Source: Candidatus Eiseniibacteriota bacterium
GTDB lineage: Bacteria; Eisenbacteria; RBG-16-71-46; SZUA-252
Reading direction: 5' to 3'
DNA: 24,969 nt
Assembly: GCA_016880395.1 (NCBI GenBank)
Contig: JAEHDN010000224.1
Span: 1 to 24,969, forward strand
In this document: piece by piece, positions 6,328-15,145 of the stretch
Layout: every line of letters starts with the position of its first letter
Numbering within the stretch: position 1 is the first letter of the stretch
The notes under the pieces: generated by a model
Seen by the model: only the letters and a program-made list of their open reading frames with translations
Databases searched by the model: none
Told to the model about the DNA's origin: nothing
Translations under genes and position numbers: made by a program

Positions 6328-7305
6328 ATGGCCCGCGGTCTTTGGACGACGACGGTCGGCAGCTTCCCCAAGCCCCCCCGCCTCGAGAAGGCGCGCAGCC
6401 AGCATGCGCGCGGCGAGCTGTCGGCGGAGGCCCTGGAGGCGATGGAGCGTGAGGAGACGATCGAGGTGATCCGGCGGCAGGAGCGGATCGGCCTCGACAT
6501 CGTGGTGGACGGCGAGCTCTACCGCGGCGACATGACCACCTACTTCGCCGAGCGGATGCCGGGCTTCGCCATCTCGAATCCCGTTCGCTCGTATGGCAAC
6601 CGGTACTACCGCAAGCCGATCGCGGTGGGCCCGATCCGCAGGAAGAAGCCGCTCACGGTGGACTGGTGGAAGTTCGCGCAGGCGCAGACCTCGCGCCCGG
6701 TGAAGGGAATGCTCACCGGCCCCTACACGATGATGGACTGGTCGTTCAACGAGCACTATCCGTCCCGCGAGGCCATGGCCATGGATCTCGCCGAGGCGAT
6801 CAACGAGGAGGCGCTCGCGCTTCAGGAAGCCGGCGCCAAGTTCATCCAGATCGACGAGCCGGCCGTTTCCGTGCGCCCCGAGGAGCTCCCGCTTGCGGTG
6901 AAGGCGCTCGCGCGCGCCGCGCAGGGGCTCAAGGCCAAGACGATCACGCACATCTGTTACGGCGACTTCGACGTCATCTATCCCGCGCTGCTCGACCTAC
7001 CCGTGGATCAGATCGATCTCGAGATGGCCAACAGCCGCTACGATCTCCTGGAGCGCTTCCGCGTGCATCCGTTCACGAAGGAGATCGGCTACGGGGTGCT
7101 CGACGTCCACTCGCACCGGATCGAGACCAAGGAGGAGATCAAGGAAGGTCTCCGCAGGGGCCTCGAGGTGCTCCGTCCCGAGCAGATCTACGTCGATCCG
7201 GACTGCGGCCTGAAGACGCGCACCGTCGACGAGGCGTTCGCAAAGCTCGAGGTGATGGTCGAGGCGGTGCGGGAGATCCGGGCGGAGAAGGGCATCGACG
7301 TGTGA
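6328..7305 (+). CDS. MetE C-terminal-type (core) methionine synthase-like methyltransferase
   Basis: This 325-residue single barrel corresponds to the C-terminal catalytic half of MetE. All four zinc ligands are present: His208 and Cys210 in THICYGD, Glu232 in DLEMANS and Cys293 in DPDCGLKT. The N-terminus reads WTTTVGSFPKP, and RPVKGMLTGPYTM and IQIDEPAVS are also family motifs. It lacks the N-terminal folate-binding half of full MetE, so it falls in the core class; the methyl donor cannot be told from sequence. Members of the same superfamily include epoxyalkane:CoM transferase. The ATG at 6328 has GGAGG 6 nt upstream; the ATG at 6322 abuts that site and overlaps the previous stop, so it is less likely. 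Confidence 0.87.
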   Translation: MARGLWTTTVGSFPKPPRLEKARSQHARGELSAEALEAMEREETIEVIRRQERIGLDIVVDGELYRGDMTTYFAERMPGFAISNPVRSYGNRYYRKPIAVGPIRRKKPLTVDWWKFAQAQTSRPVKGMLTGPYTMMDWSFNEHYPSREAMAMDLAEAINEEALALQEAGAKFIQIDEPAVSVRPEELPLAVKALARAAQGLKAKTITHICYGDFDVIYPALLDLPVDQIDLEMANSRYDLLERFRVHPFTKEIGYGVLDVHSHRIETKEEIKEGLRRGLEVLRPEQIYVDPDCGLKTRTVDEAFAKLEVMVEAVREIRAEKGIDV

Positions 7306-8546
7306 CACGGACGGGCTCGGCGGACCTGAGCGGCCTCACCATCGATCGGGACGCGCCGCCGCCGACATCGAACCGGAAGCCGCTCGCGATCGCGCTCGCC
7401 GCGGTCGTCGTCGTGGCCGCAGCGCTCGCGGTCACGCTCGGGGTGGTGCGCGGGAAGCCCGCGGAGGTCCGCGTGGCCCGCGCGGAGCCGGTGGGTGGAG
7501 CGCCGGGCTCGGTCTCGTCGGAGGTCCTCACCGCGAGCGGGTACGTCGTCGCGCGCCAGCGCGCTTCGGTCTCCACCGAGGTCGCCGGGCGGCTCGAAAC
7601 CCTCTCCGTGAGCGAGGGGAGCCGCGTCGCCAAGGGGCAGGTCCTCGGAGTGCTCCGGAACCAGGACCAGGCCGCCGCCGTTGCGGCGGCATCGGCTGCC
7701 CTCCACGCGGCGGTCGCGGCCGAAGCGGAGGCGAACGCGAGCGCCCGCGAGATCTCGCTCCGCCTCGCGCGGACGAAGGAGCTGCTCGGGCGCGCCCTCG
7801 TGAGCCAGGCCGAGTTCGACGCCGTGGACGCGCAGGACGCCGTGGCGCGCGCGCGGGTGACGAGCGCCTCGGCCGAGGTCGAGAGCGCGCGCTCCCGGCT
7901 CCACGCGGCGCGGCTCGATTACGAGAAGACCTTCATCCGGGCCCCCTTCGCGGGCGCCGTCCTGCGCAAGGAGGCCGAGGTCGGCGAGATCGTCAGCCCG
8001 ATCCCCTCGAGCGGCGGGCTCACCCGCGGCGCCATCGTGACCATGGCCAACCTGGCGACCCTCGAGGTCGAGGTGGACGTGAACGAGGGCTACGTCGCCC
8101 GAGTGCACGAGGGGATGCGGGCCGACATCGCGCTCGATGCCTATCCCACCGACCGCTATCCGGGCCATGCCCGCCAGATCGTGCCCACCGCCGACCGCCA
8201 GAAGGCAACCGTGCAGGTGAAGGTCGCATTCGACTCCCTCGACGCGCGCGTCCTGCCGGAGATGGGCGCCAAGGTGTCCTTCCTCGCCGATCCGGAGACG
8301 CCGACCCAAGGGGGAGGCGCGTCCACGGCTACCGCAGTATCGGTGCCCGCGTCCGCGGTCCGCGAGCGCGAGGGGCGAGCGGTGGTGTACGTGGTGGATG
8401 GGGGGCGTGCGATGGCGCGCGGGGTGGCGCCGAGGCCGCTCGGCCCCGATCGCGTGATGATCGGGAGCGGGCTCGCTGCGGGCGAGCTGGTCGTGATCGA
8501 GGGGCCGCAGGATCTCGCCGACAAGGCCCGCGTGCGGGTGCGATGA
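7302..8546 (+). CDS. Membrane fusion protein (HlyD/MacA-like) of an ABC export system
   Basis: This periplasmic adaptor of 414 residues is anchored by one N-terminal membrane segment (about 27-49). The order of parts is typical: lipoyl/barrel-sandwich half ([21 protein letters not shown]), an alpha-helical hairpin rich in Ala (about 130-205), the second lipoyl half ([20 protein letters not shown]), then beta-barrel and membrane-proximal domains. It would link the ABC transporter encoded next to the outer membrane or periplasm. The GTG at 7302 overlaps the preceding stop as GTGA, so translation is coupled with the core MetE gene. A weak AAGGG site lies about 9 nt upstream. The substrate is unknown. 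Confidence 0.9.
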   Translation: MTRTGSADLSGLTIDRDAPPPTSNRKPLAIALAAVVVVAAALAVTLGVVRGKPAEVRVARAEPVGGAPGSVSSEVLTASGYVVARQRASVSTEVAGRLETLSVSEGSRVAKGQVLGVLRNQDQAAAVAAASAALHAAVAAEAEANASAREISLRLARTKELLGRALVSQAEFDAVDAQDAVARARVTSASAEVESARSRLHAARLDYEKTFIRAPFAGAVLRKEAEVGEIVSPIPSSGGLTRGAIVTMANLATLEVEVDVNEGYVARVHEGMRADIALDAYPTDRYPGHARQIVPTADRQKATVQVKVAFDSLDARVLPEMGAKVSFLADPETPTQGGGASTATAVSVPASAVREREGRAVVYVVDGGRAMARGVAPRPLGPDRVMIGSGLAAGELVVIEGPQDLADKARVRVR

Positions 8547-8577
8547 CCGGATGCGAACCGAGCCAAGGAGCGCCACG

Positions 8578-9276
8578 ATGACCGACGGACGGGGGAACGG
8601 GGACGCGTATCTCATCTCGCTGCGCGATGTCCACAAGGAGTACCGCCGAGACGCATTCGTCGTCCCGGTGCTCGCGGGCATCGAGCTCGACGTGGCGCCC
8701 GGGGAGTTCCTCGCGCTCATGGGACCGAGCGGGTCGGGCAAGTCGACCCTCCTCAATCTGATCGGGGGCATCGACCACCCGACGAAGGGGGAGATCCGGG
8801 TGGCCGGAGAGTCGCTCGGCACCCTCAGCCCCTCCCGGCTCGCGGCGTGGCGCGCGCGGCACGTGGGATTCATCTTCCAGCTCTACAACCTCATTCCCGT
8901 CCTGACCGCGTTTCGCAACGTCGAGCTCCCGCTCCTCCTGACGAGACTCGGCGCCGCGGAGCGAAGGAAGCGGGTCGAGCTGGCGCTCGGCCTGGTGGGG
9001 CTCGAAGGGCGCGAGGGGCACTACCCCCGGCAGCTCTCGGGAGGGGAGGAGCAGCGGGTCGCGATCGCGCGGGCCGTGGTGGCGGATCCGACGCTCCTCG
9101 TCGCGGACGAGCCCACGGGGGATCTCGACTCGAAGAACGCGGAGGAGATCCTCGTTCTCCTCCAGCGCCTGAACCAGGAGCTCAAGAAGACGATCCTCAT
9201 GGTGACGCACGATCCGCACGCGGCGGAGCGCGCGCACAAGATCCTCTACCTGGACAAGGGCGTTCTCCGGTCGTGA
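8578..9276 (+). CDS. ABC transporter ATP-binding protein, MacB/LolD type
   Basis: This cytoplasmic ATPase of 232 residues energises the two neighbouring permeases. Walker [10 protein letters not shown] is at 49-57, Q-loop Gln101, signature LSGGE from 153, Walker B LLVADEP ending with Glu178 and GDLDSK, and H-loop His211. It also has the [11 protein letters not shown] and [10 protein letters not shown] segments typical of the LolD/MacB/FtsE group. The signature reads LSGGEEQR, where most relatives have LSGGQQQR. The ATG at 8578 has AAGGAG 7 nt upstream and was preferred to ATG 8551. The gene sits between the adaptor and the permeases in one operon. Confidence 0.94.
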   Translation: MTDGRGNGDAYLISLRDVHKEYRRDAFVVPVLAGIELDVAPGEFLALMGPSGSGKSTLLNLIGGIDHPTKGEIRVAGESLGTLSPSRLAAWRARHVGFIFQLYNLIPVLTAFRNVELPLLLTRLGAAERRKRVELALGLVGLEGREGHYPRQLSGGEEQRVAIARAVVADPTLLVADEPTGDLDSKNAEEILVLLQRLNQELKKTILMVTHDPHAAERAHKILYLDKGVLRS

Positions 9277-10421
9277 AGCACCTCGGCTACGTCCTCTCGC
9301 ACCTCTGGCACAGCAAGCGGCGCACGTTCCTCACCGTGTCCTCGATCGCCGTCGCGCTCTTCCTCTTCTGCACGCTCCGAACGGTCATGACCTCGCTGGA
9401 CGCCGGCCTCCGCGCCTCGGACGACACCCGCCTGGTGGTGCGCCACGCCGCGTCGCTCGTCTTCCCGCTTCCGCTCGCGTACCGCGACCGGCTGGCCCAG
9501 GTCCCGGGCGTGGTCCAGGTGGGCTACGGGAACTGGTTCGGCGGCTACTACCAGGAGAAGAAGAACCAGTTCACGCAGTTCGCTGTCGATGCGCCCACGC
9601 TGTTCGACCTCTATCCCGAGATCGTCCTCGGTCCGGCCGAGCGCGAGGTGTTCCTGCGGGAGCGGACCGCCTGCATCGCGGGGCAGGCCCTGGTGGACAA
9701 GTACGGGTGGAGGATGGGGGACGTGATCCCGATCACGGGCACGATCTACCCGGGCGAATGGCCGCTCACGCTGCGCGGCATCTACCGCGCCTCCACCCCG
9801 GACGCCAACGAGGACGCGATCTTCTTCCACTGGGAGCTCGTGAACGAGGCGATGCCCGAGGGCCGCAAGAATCTGGTCGGCATCTACTGGCTCAAGGTGT
9901 CGAGCCCCTCCGACGCGCCGCGCGTGAGCGCGGCGGTGGACGCGATCTACGAGAACAGCCCGCAGCCGACCAAGACGGAGACCGAGAAGGCGTTCCAGGC
10001 CGGCTTCATCCAGATGATCGGGAACGTGAGCTTCCTTCTCTCCATCCTGGGCTCGGCGATCATCTTCGCGATCCTCCTCGTCACGGTGAACACGATGATG
10101 ATGGCCGCGCGCGAGCGGACCACCGAGATCGCCGTGCTGAAGACCCTGGGCTTTTCGGACGGCCTCGTGCTCCGGCTCGTGGCCACGGAGGCGATGCTTC
10201 TCTCCATAGCCGGCGGGGTGATCGGGTGCGGCCTCGCGTTCGGGATCTTCCGCAAGGTGAACTTCACCGCCGGCGGCATGTTCCCGAACTTCCGCGTGCT
10301 CCCGGAGACGGTCGGGCTCGGGCTCCTGCTCGCCCTGATGATGGGACTCCTGAGCGGGCTCGCTCCCGCGATCGGCGCGGCACGCCTCCCGATCGCGTCC
10401 TCGCTCCGGAAGGTCGCCTGA
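9273..10421 (+). CDS. ABC transporter permease, FtsX/MacB family (first)
   Basis: This inner-membrane permease has 382 residues. One membrane helix lies near 18-40, followed by a large periplasmic MacB-PCD-like domain (about 41-245), and then the FtsX domain with three helices starting near 248. The cytoplasmic coupling segment [18 protein letters not shown] is a clear FtsX-family mark. The GTG at 9273 overlaps the ATPase stop as GTGA. The gene after it is a second permease of the same architecture, so the transporter is probably a heterodimer of permeases with the ATPase dimer and the adaptor. Confidence 0.92.
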   Translation: MKHLGYVLSHLWHSKRRTFLTVSSIAVALFLFCTLRTVMTSLDAGLRASDDTRLVVRHAASLVFPLPLAYRDRLAQVPGVVQVGYGNWFGGYYQEKKNQFTQFAVDAPTLFDLYPEIVLGPAEREVFLRERTACIAGQALVDKYGWRMGDVIPITGTIYPGEWPLTLRGIYRASTPDANEDAIFFHWELVNEAMPEGRKNLVGIYWLKVSSPSDAPRVSAAVDAIYENSPQPTKTETEKAFQAGFIQMIGNVSFLLSILGSAIIFAILLVTVNTMMMAARERTTEIAVLKTLGFSDGLVLRLVATEAMLLSIAGGVIGCGLAFGIFRKVNFTAGGMFPNFRVLPETVGLGLLLALMMGLLSGLAPAIGAARLPIASSLRKVA

Positions 10422-11587
10422 TGGGCCGCATCCCGCTCGCCTACAATCTCCGCAACCTCGCCGCCCGGCGTGTCAGCACCGCGCTGACGGCGCTCGGCAT
10501 CGCGCTCGTCGCCTGGGTGTTCATCTTCACGCTCGCCCTCGCGGGAGGATTCCAGGCCGCTCTCACGACGACCGGCGTCGCGGAGAACGCGATCGTGATC
10601 CGCAAGGGCTCGACCAGCGAGCTGATGAGCATCCTCACGCGGGACGTGGCCTCGGCCATCACGAGCCAGGGGGAGATCGCGCGCGCCCCGGACGGGACGC
10701 CGCTGGCGGCCTCGGAGCTGATGGTGGTCTGGAACCTGCCTCGCAAGTCGGGCACGACGACGAACGTGGTCGTTCGCGGTGTCGGTTCGAAGTCCCTCGC
10801 GCTCCGCCCCAAGGTCCACCTCGTGGAGGGGCGCCAGTTCCGGCCCGGATTCGACGAGATCATGGTGGGCCGGATGGTGGCCGAGCGATTCCAGGACTGC
10901 GGCGTCGGCGACCGGCTCCGGCTGGCCGGACGCGAGTGGACCGTGGTGGGGGTGTTCGACGCACACGGGAGCACCTACGACTCCGAGATCTGGGGAGACG
11001 TCGAGCTCTTCATGCCTGTCTTCGACCGCCCCGTGTACCAGAGCCTGACGCTCCGTCTCGCCGAGCCGGGCTATCTCGACCCGCTCAAGAAGCGGCTCGA
11101 GTCCGATCCGCGCATGAACGTCGAGATCGAGCGCGAGGACCGCTTCTACGCTGACCAATCGGGAGAGTTGGCCTCCATGCTCCGCATGCTCGGACTCTTC
11201 GTCACGTCGATCATGTCCCTGGGTGCGATCTTCGGTGCGCTCAACACCATGTACGCCGCCGTCGGAAACCGCACGCGCGAGATCGGCACGCTCCGCGCGA
11301 TCGGTTTCTCGCGTGGCGCGATCCTCACCTCCTTCCTGATCGAGTCGGTGCTCCTCGCCCTGACCGGCGGAGCGCTCGGGTGCCTGCTCGCGCTGCCGGT
11401 GCGGACCTTCACGACCGGGACCATGAACTTCGCCACGTTCTCCGAGCTTGCGTTCCGGTTCCAGGTCACGCCGGGGATGCTCCTCGCGGGGCTCCTCTTC
11501 TCGGCGTTCATGGGGCTCCTGGGCGGCTACCTTCCCGCGCGCCGGGCCGCGACGATGCCGATCGTCGACTCGCTGCGGCAGGCGTAG
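10421..11587 (+). CDS. ABC transporter permease, FtsX/MacB family (second)
   Basis: This permease of 388 residues has the same layout as the preceding gene: a first membrane helix near 23-45 (ALGIALVAWVFIFTLALAG), a periplasmic domain, and a C-terminal FtsX domain with the segment NRTREIGTLRAIGFSRGAI and three helices. The ATG shares one base with the stop of the first permease (TGATG). It closes the operon that starts at 5342; 52 nt separate it from the next gene. The exported substrate is unknown; MacB-type systems export lipoproteins, peptides or toxins. Confidence 0.92.
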   Translation: MGRIPLAYNLRNLAARRVSTALTALGIALVAWVFIFTLALAGGFQAALTTTGVAENAIVIRKGSTSELMSILTRDVASAITSQGEIARAPDGTPLAASELMVVWNLPRKSGTTTNVVVRGVGSKSLALRPKVHLVEGRQFRPGFDEIMVGRMVAERFQDCGVGDRLRLAGREWTVVGVFDAHGSTYDSEIWGDVELFMPVFDRPVYQSLTLRLAEPGYLDPLKKRLESDPRMNVEIEREDRFYADQSGELASMLRMLGLFVTSIMSLGAIFGALNTMYAAVGNRTREIGTLRAIGFSRGAILTSFLIESVLLALTGGALGCLLALPVRTFTTGTMNFATFSELAFRFQVTPGMLLAGLLFSAFMGLLGGYLPARRAATMPIVDSLRQA

Positions 11588-11639
11588 CGCGGCCCGTTCT
11601 GGACCGCCCCCGCGACACTGTGCTAGCGTCGGCCACCTC

Positions 11640-12554
11640 ATGAGCCACGCCGCCTCCCTCCGTCTCGGCGTCCGTCCCAGCCGGCTCGGCCGCTGCCTCG
11701 GCGAGCGCATGGCCGAGCTGGTGCGTCCGCATCTCGGCTCCGCGGCCGTGGCATTCACGCCCGTCGCGGAGGAGATCGACCGCGCGGGGGACGTGGTCGG
11801 GTGGCCCGGAGCCTGGCTCGAGCGCGCGCTCAAGGCGGGGGACGTCGACGCGGCCGTGCTGAGCGTGAAGGACATCTCGCCCGACCTCGATCCCGCCATC
11901 ACGATCGCCGCGGTGACGGAGCGCTTCACGCCGTTCGACGTGCTCATCGCGCGCGACGAGACGATCCTGGACGAGCTCCAGGACGGGGCCGAGCTGAGCG
12001 CGCACACCGCGATCCGCAGGGCCCAGCTCCTCCGCTACCGCGAGGACTTCCAGCTCCTCGACGTGCCGGGCAGCCTGGACGACCGGATCCGGATCCTCGA
12101 CGCCGGTGGCGTCGACGGAATCGTGGTGTCCGCCTCCGCCGTGGAGCACCTCGGCTATCAGGACCGCGTGAACGAGATCTTCACGACCGAGATGATCCTC
12201 CCCGCTCCGGGGCAGGGGGCCTGCGCGGTGCTCACGCGGAGCGGCGACCGGGAGCGGCTCAGGCTCTTCAAGCACCTCGACCATTCGATCGCGCGCTCCG
12301 AGGTGGAGTGCGAGCGCGCCTTCCTCCGCGAGCTCCACGCGGAGCCGGGCACGGCGGTCGGCGGGCTCGCTTCGTTCGACGGCGCGACGATCCGCCTCGA
12401 CGGCGCCGTCGCGGATCCGACCGGCAAGCGGCACGTGCGGGACGCCGAGGAAGGGGAGTCGGGGGACGAGGAGCAGATCGGAGCCCGCCTCGCACACCGC
12501 CTCCTGCTCGAGGGAGCCCGCCGCATCCTCGCCGCCGCGGCGGCCGACCGCTAG
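11640..12554 (+). CDS. HemC-like (porphobilinogen deaminase fold) protein lacking the cofactor cysteine
   Basis: This 304-residue protein resembles hydroxymethylbilane synthase along its length. Matches include LGVRPSRLGRCLGERMA (family RxSxLA), VKDISP with the catalytic Lys-Asp pair, AIRRAQLLRY, DDRIRILDAGGVDGIVVSASAVEHLGY and EMILPAPGQGACAV. The cysteine that carries the dipyrromethane cofactor (GGCxxPIG in true HemC) is absent: the aligned segment is HAEPGTAVGG, with Pro236 at that place. The LRGN loop is replaced by VPGS, and the His of HSxKD by Leu. It is either a highly divergent HemC or a paralogue with another role. The ATG at 11640 has no ribosome-binding site. Its stop is 3 nt before serS. 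Confidence 0.78.
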   Translation: MSHAASLRLGVRPSRLGRCLGERMAELVRPHLGSAAVAFTPVAEEIDRAGDVVGWPGAWLERALKAGDVDAAVLSVKDISPDLDPAITIAAVTERFTPFDVLIARDETILDELQDGAELSAHTAIRRAQLLRYREDFQLLDVPGSLDDRIRILDAGGVDGIVVSASAVEHLGYQDRVNEIFTTEMILPAPGQGACAVLTRSGDRERLRLFKHLDHSIARSEVECERAFLRELHAEPGTAVGGLASFDGATIRLDGAVADPTGKRHVRDAEEGESGDEEQIGARLAHRLLLEGARRILAAAAADR

Positions 12555-12557
12555 CGC

Positions 12558-13835
12558 ATGCTCGACCTCAAGCGGATCCGCGCCGAGACCGACCGCGTGC
12601 GGGAGGCGGTCGCGTGGAAGAAATGCCCCGCCGACCTCGAGCGACTCCTCCGACTCGACGAGGAGCGCCGCGCGCTGCTCGTCAAGGCCGAGGGTCTGAA
12701 GGCGGAGAGGAACCGCGCCTCCGAGGAGATCGGCAAGCGCAAGCGCTCGGGCGAGGACGCGGCCGAGGCCGTCACCGCCATGAAGCGGGTCGGTGACGAC
12801 ATCAAGGCGCTCGATGCCACGCTGGCGGACCTGGACCTGGCGATCGAATCGATCCTCGTCTGGATCCCCAACGTGCCGCACGCGTCGGCCCCTCGCGCCG
12901 GGGACGCCTCGGGAAACCAGGTCGTCGCGAGCTGGGGAGATCCGCCGGCGTTCGGCTTCCAGCCGAAGCCCCACTGGGAGCTGGCCGAATCGCTCGGCCT
13001 CCTCGACTTCGCGCGCGCGGCCAAGATCGCTGGCAGCGGCTTCCTCCTCTTCACGGGGAAGGGGGCCCGCCTCGAGCGGGCGCTCATCCAGTTCATGCTC
13101 GACCTCCACACGCGGGAGCACGGCTACGTGGAAGTCTCCCCGCCGCATCTCATCCGGCGCGACTGCCTCTTCGGGACGGGGCAGATCCCCAAGATGGAGG
13201 AGGATATGTACCGGCTCGAAGGAGAGGACCTCTTCCTCAACCCGACGGCCGAGGTGCCGGTGACGAACATCTACCGGGACGAGATCCTCGAGGGAGATCG
13301 GCTGCCGCTCTACCACACCGCCTACTGCGCGAGCTACCGGAAGGAATCGGGCGCCGCGGGGCGCGACACCCGCGGCATGCTCCGCGTGCACCAGTTCGAC
13401 AAGGTGGAGCTGGTGAAGTTCGTGCGGCCCGAGACCTCGTACGACGAGTTGGAAACACTGCGCGCCGACGCGGAATCGGTGCTCCGCGCGCTCCGGCTGC
13501 CCTACCGCGTGCTCCTCCTCGCCGCCGGGGATCTGAGCTTCGCCGCGGCGAAGTGCTACGACCTCGAGGCCTGGGCGCCAGGCGAAGGGCGCTGGCTCGA
13601 GGTCTCCTCGTGCAGCAACTTCGAGGACTTCCAGGCGCGGCGAACCGGCATCCGGTTCCGGCCGGAGCGCGGCGCCAAGCCGGAGTACGTGCACACGCTG
13701 AACGCGTCGGGCGTGGCGCTCCCGCGGACCTTCGCCGCGCTCCTCGAGACCCACCAGACCGAGCGGGGCACGGTACGCGTGCCCGAGGCGCTCGTCCCGT
13801 ACTTGGACGGAGTCCGCGAGATCACCCCCTCGTAG
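12558..13835 (+). CDS. serS: Seryl-tRNA synthetase
   Basis: This class II synthetase charges tRNA-Ser (and tRNA-Sec) with serine and has a normal length of 425 residues. Residues 1-105 form the N-terminal antiparallel coiled-coil arm that contacts the long variable arm of tRNA-Ser. The catalytic core shows PHWELAESLGLLDF, LNPTAEVPVTNIYRDEI, motif 2 with YRKESGAAGRDTRGMLRVHQF, and motif 3 near SSCSNFEDFQARR and NASGVALPRT. The ATG follows the HemC-like stop by 3 nt, so the two are co-transcribed. There is nothing unusual about the gene itself. Confidence 0.98.
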   Translation: MLDLKRIRAETDRVREAVAWKKCPADLERLLRLDEERRALLVKAEGLKAERNRASEEIGKRKRSGEDAAEAVTAMKRVGDDIKALDATLADLDLAIESILVWIPNVPHASAPRAGDASGNQVVASWGDPPAFGFQPKPHWELAESLGLLDFARAAKIAGSGFLLFTGKGARLERALIQFMLDLHTREHGYVEVSPPHLIRRDCLFGTGQIPKMEEDMYRLEGEDLFLNPTAEVPVTNIYRDEILEGDRLPLYHTAYCASYRKESGAAGRDTRGMLRVHQFDKVELVKFVRPETSYDELETLRADAESVLRALRLPYRVLLLAAGDLSFAAAKCYDLEAWAPGEGRWLEVSSCSNFEDFQARRTGIRFRPERGAKPEYVHTLNASGVALPRTFAALLETHQTERGTVRVPEALVPYLDGVREITPS

Positions 13836-13843
13836 GGGACGGG

Positions 13844-15145
13844 ATGGACGCGCTTCCCTCGCGCCGGCTTCCCTACTCGCGTCGCCTCTCCTATCGCATC
13901 TGGTTCTTCCTCGCCGTTCTCGTGCTCATGCTCGTGCTCGTCGCGCATTCCAACACGATGATCCGGCGCCTCAACGCCGAGACCCGCGCGCGCTGCGACG
14001 TGCTCGCCCGCTTCTTCGCGGTGGCCACGTTCCAGGCGGTCGAGGATCCCTCCGTTCGGCCCATCTTCCGCGACGTCGTCCGGAGCATCGACTTTCCGGT
14101 CGTCCTCACCGATCCGAACAACATCCCGCGCGCCTGGAAGGAGATCGGCATCCCGCCCGACGCCATTCCCGACTCGGTGCTCGAGCGCGCGGCGACCACG
14201 GGTATAGTCCCGCCCGAGGTCGAGCGCATCCAGCGCATCGTCACCCGGCTGGACCGCATCCACCAGCCGGTGGACATCGTCCAGGTCGGCACGAAGGGGG
14301 CGCTGGGGAAGGTGCACTACGGGGAGCCGAGGCTGGTGCGCGAGCTCCGCTGGCTCCCGTATCTCGAGCTCGTGGTGATCCTGATCCTCCTCCTCTTCGG
14401 CTACACGGGGCTGCGCAGCCTCATGGCGGGCGAGCAGCGCTCGCTCTGGACCGCGCTCGCGAAGGAGACCGCGCACCAGCTCGCGACGCCGCTCTCCTCG
14501 CTGATGGGATGGACGGCGCTCCTCCGGGAGAGCCCGCCGGAGCGGCTCACCGCCGCGCGCACCCGCGAGATCCTGGACGAGATGGATCGAGATCTCGCGC
14601 GGCTGCAGAAAGTGACCATGCGCTTCGGCCAGGTGGGCTCGCTCCCCGTGCTCAAGGACCGGGACCTGGTCGAGATCGTGGCGCCGACCGTGGACTACTT
14701 CCGCACGCGGCTCCCGCATCTCGGAGCGTCGGTCCGGATCGAGGAGCGCTACGAGCCGGTCCCGCGCGTGCGCGTTCACCGCGAGCTCTTCGAGTGGGTG
14801 GTGGAGAATCTGCTCCGGAACGCGATGGACGCGATCGACAAGCCGGACGGCTGGATCGAGGTGTCGGTGCGCTGGAAACGCGAGGAGCGGCTGGTGGAGC
14901 TGATCGTTCGCGACAACGGCCGCGGCATGGCGCCCGAAGAGCGGCGGCGCGCGTTCGATCCCGGCTACACCACCAAGCGCCGCGGCTGGGGGCTCGGGCT
15001 CGCGCTTGCGAGGCGTGTCGTCGCCGAGTATCATGGAGGTCGCATCTCCATCGTGGAGAGCGTGCCCGGCCGCGGGACCGCGGTGTCCGTGGCCCTTCCC
15101 GTCCCGCCTCCCTCCGATCCCGGCACCACCACCCGGACCGTATGA
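13844..15145 (+). CDS. Sensor histidine kinase, partner of the PorX-like regulator
   Basis: This inner-membrane kinase of 433 residues has a first membrane helix (about 19-36), an extracytoplasmic sensor region of about 130 residues without a recognised domain, a second helix (about 173-190), and cytoplasmic HisKA and HATPase parts. The H-box is AKETAHQLATPLSSLMGW with His211, the AHQLxTPLSSL type. The N-box is ENLLRNAMDAI, the G1 box DNGRGM, the F-box FDPGYTTK and the G2 box GWGLGLALA. The ATG at 13844 lies 8 nt after serS. Its stop overlaps the start of the PorX-like gene (ATGA), which supports a cognate pair. Confidence 0.92.
   Translation: MDALPSRRLPYSRRLSYRIWFFLAVLVLMLVLVAHSNTMIRRLNAETRARCDVLARFFAVATFQAVEDPSVRPIFRDVVRSIDFPVVLTDPNNIPRAWKEIGIPPDAIPDSVLERAATTGIVPPEVERIQRIVTRLDRIHQPVDIVQVGTKGALGKVHYGEPRLVRELRWLPYLELVVILILLLFGYTGLRSLMAGEQRSLWTALAKETAHQLATPLSSLMGWTALLRESPPERLTAARTREILDEMDRDLARLQKVTMRFGQVGSLPVLKDRDLVEIVAPTVDYFRTRLPHLGASVRIEERYEPVPRVRVHRELFEWVVENLLRNAMDAIDKPDGWIEVSVRWKREERLVELIVRDNGRGMAPEERRRAFDPGYTTKRRGWGLGLALARRVVAEYHGGRISIVESVPGRGTAVSVALPVPPPSDPGTTTRTV

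Noticed and set aside
8551..8577. ATG 8551 as the start of the ABC ATPase.
   Set aside because: AAGGAG lies downstream of it and 7 nt before ATG 8578, which is the better start.
9947..13754. Long minus-strand open frames of 686 and 748 codons opposite the permeases, HemC-like gene and serS.
   Set aside because: The plus-strand genes in this region have clear family motifs; the antisense frames have low-complexity composition typical of high-GC shadows.
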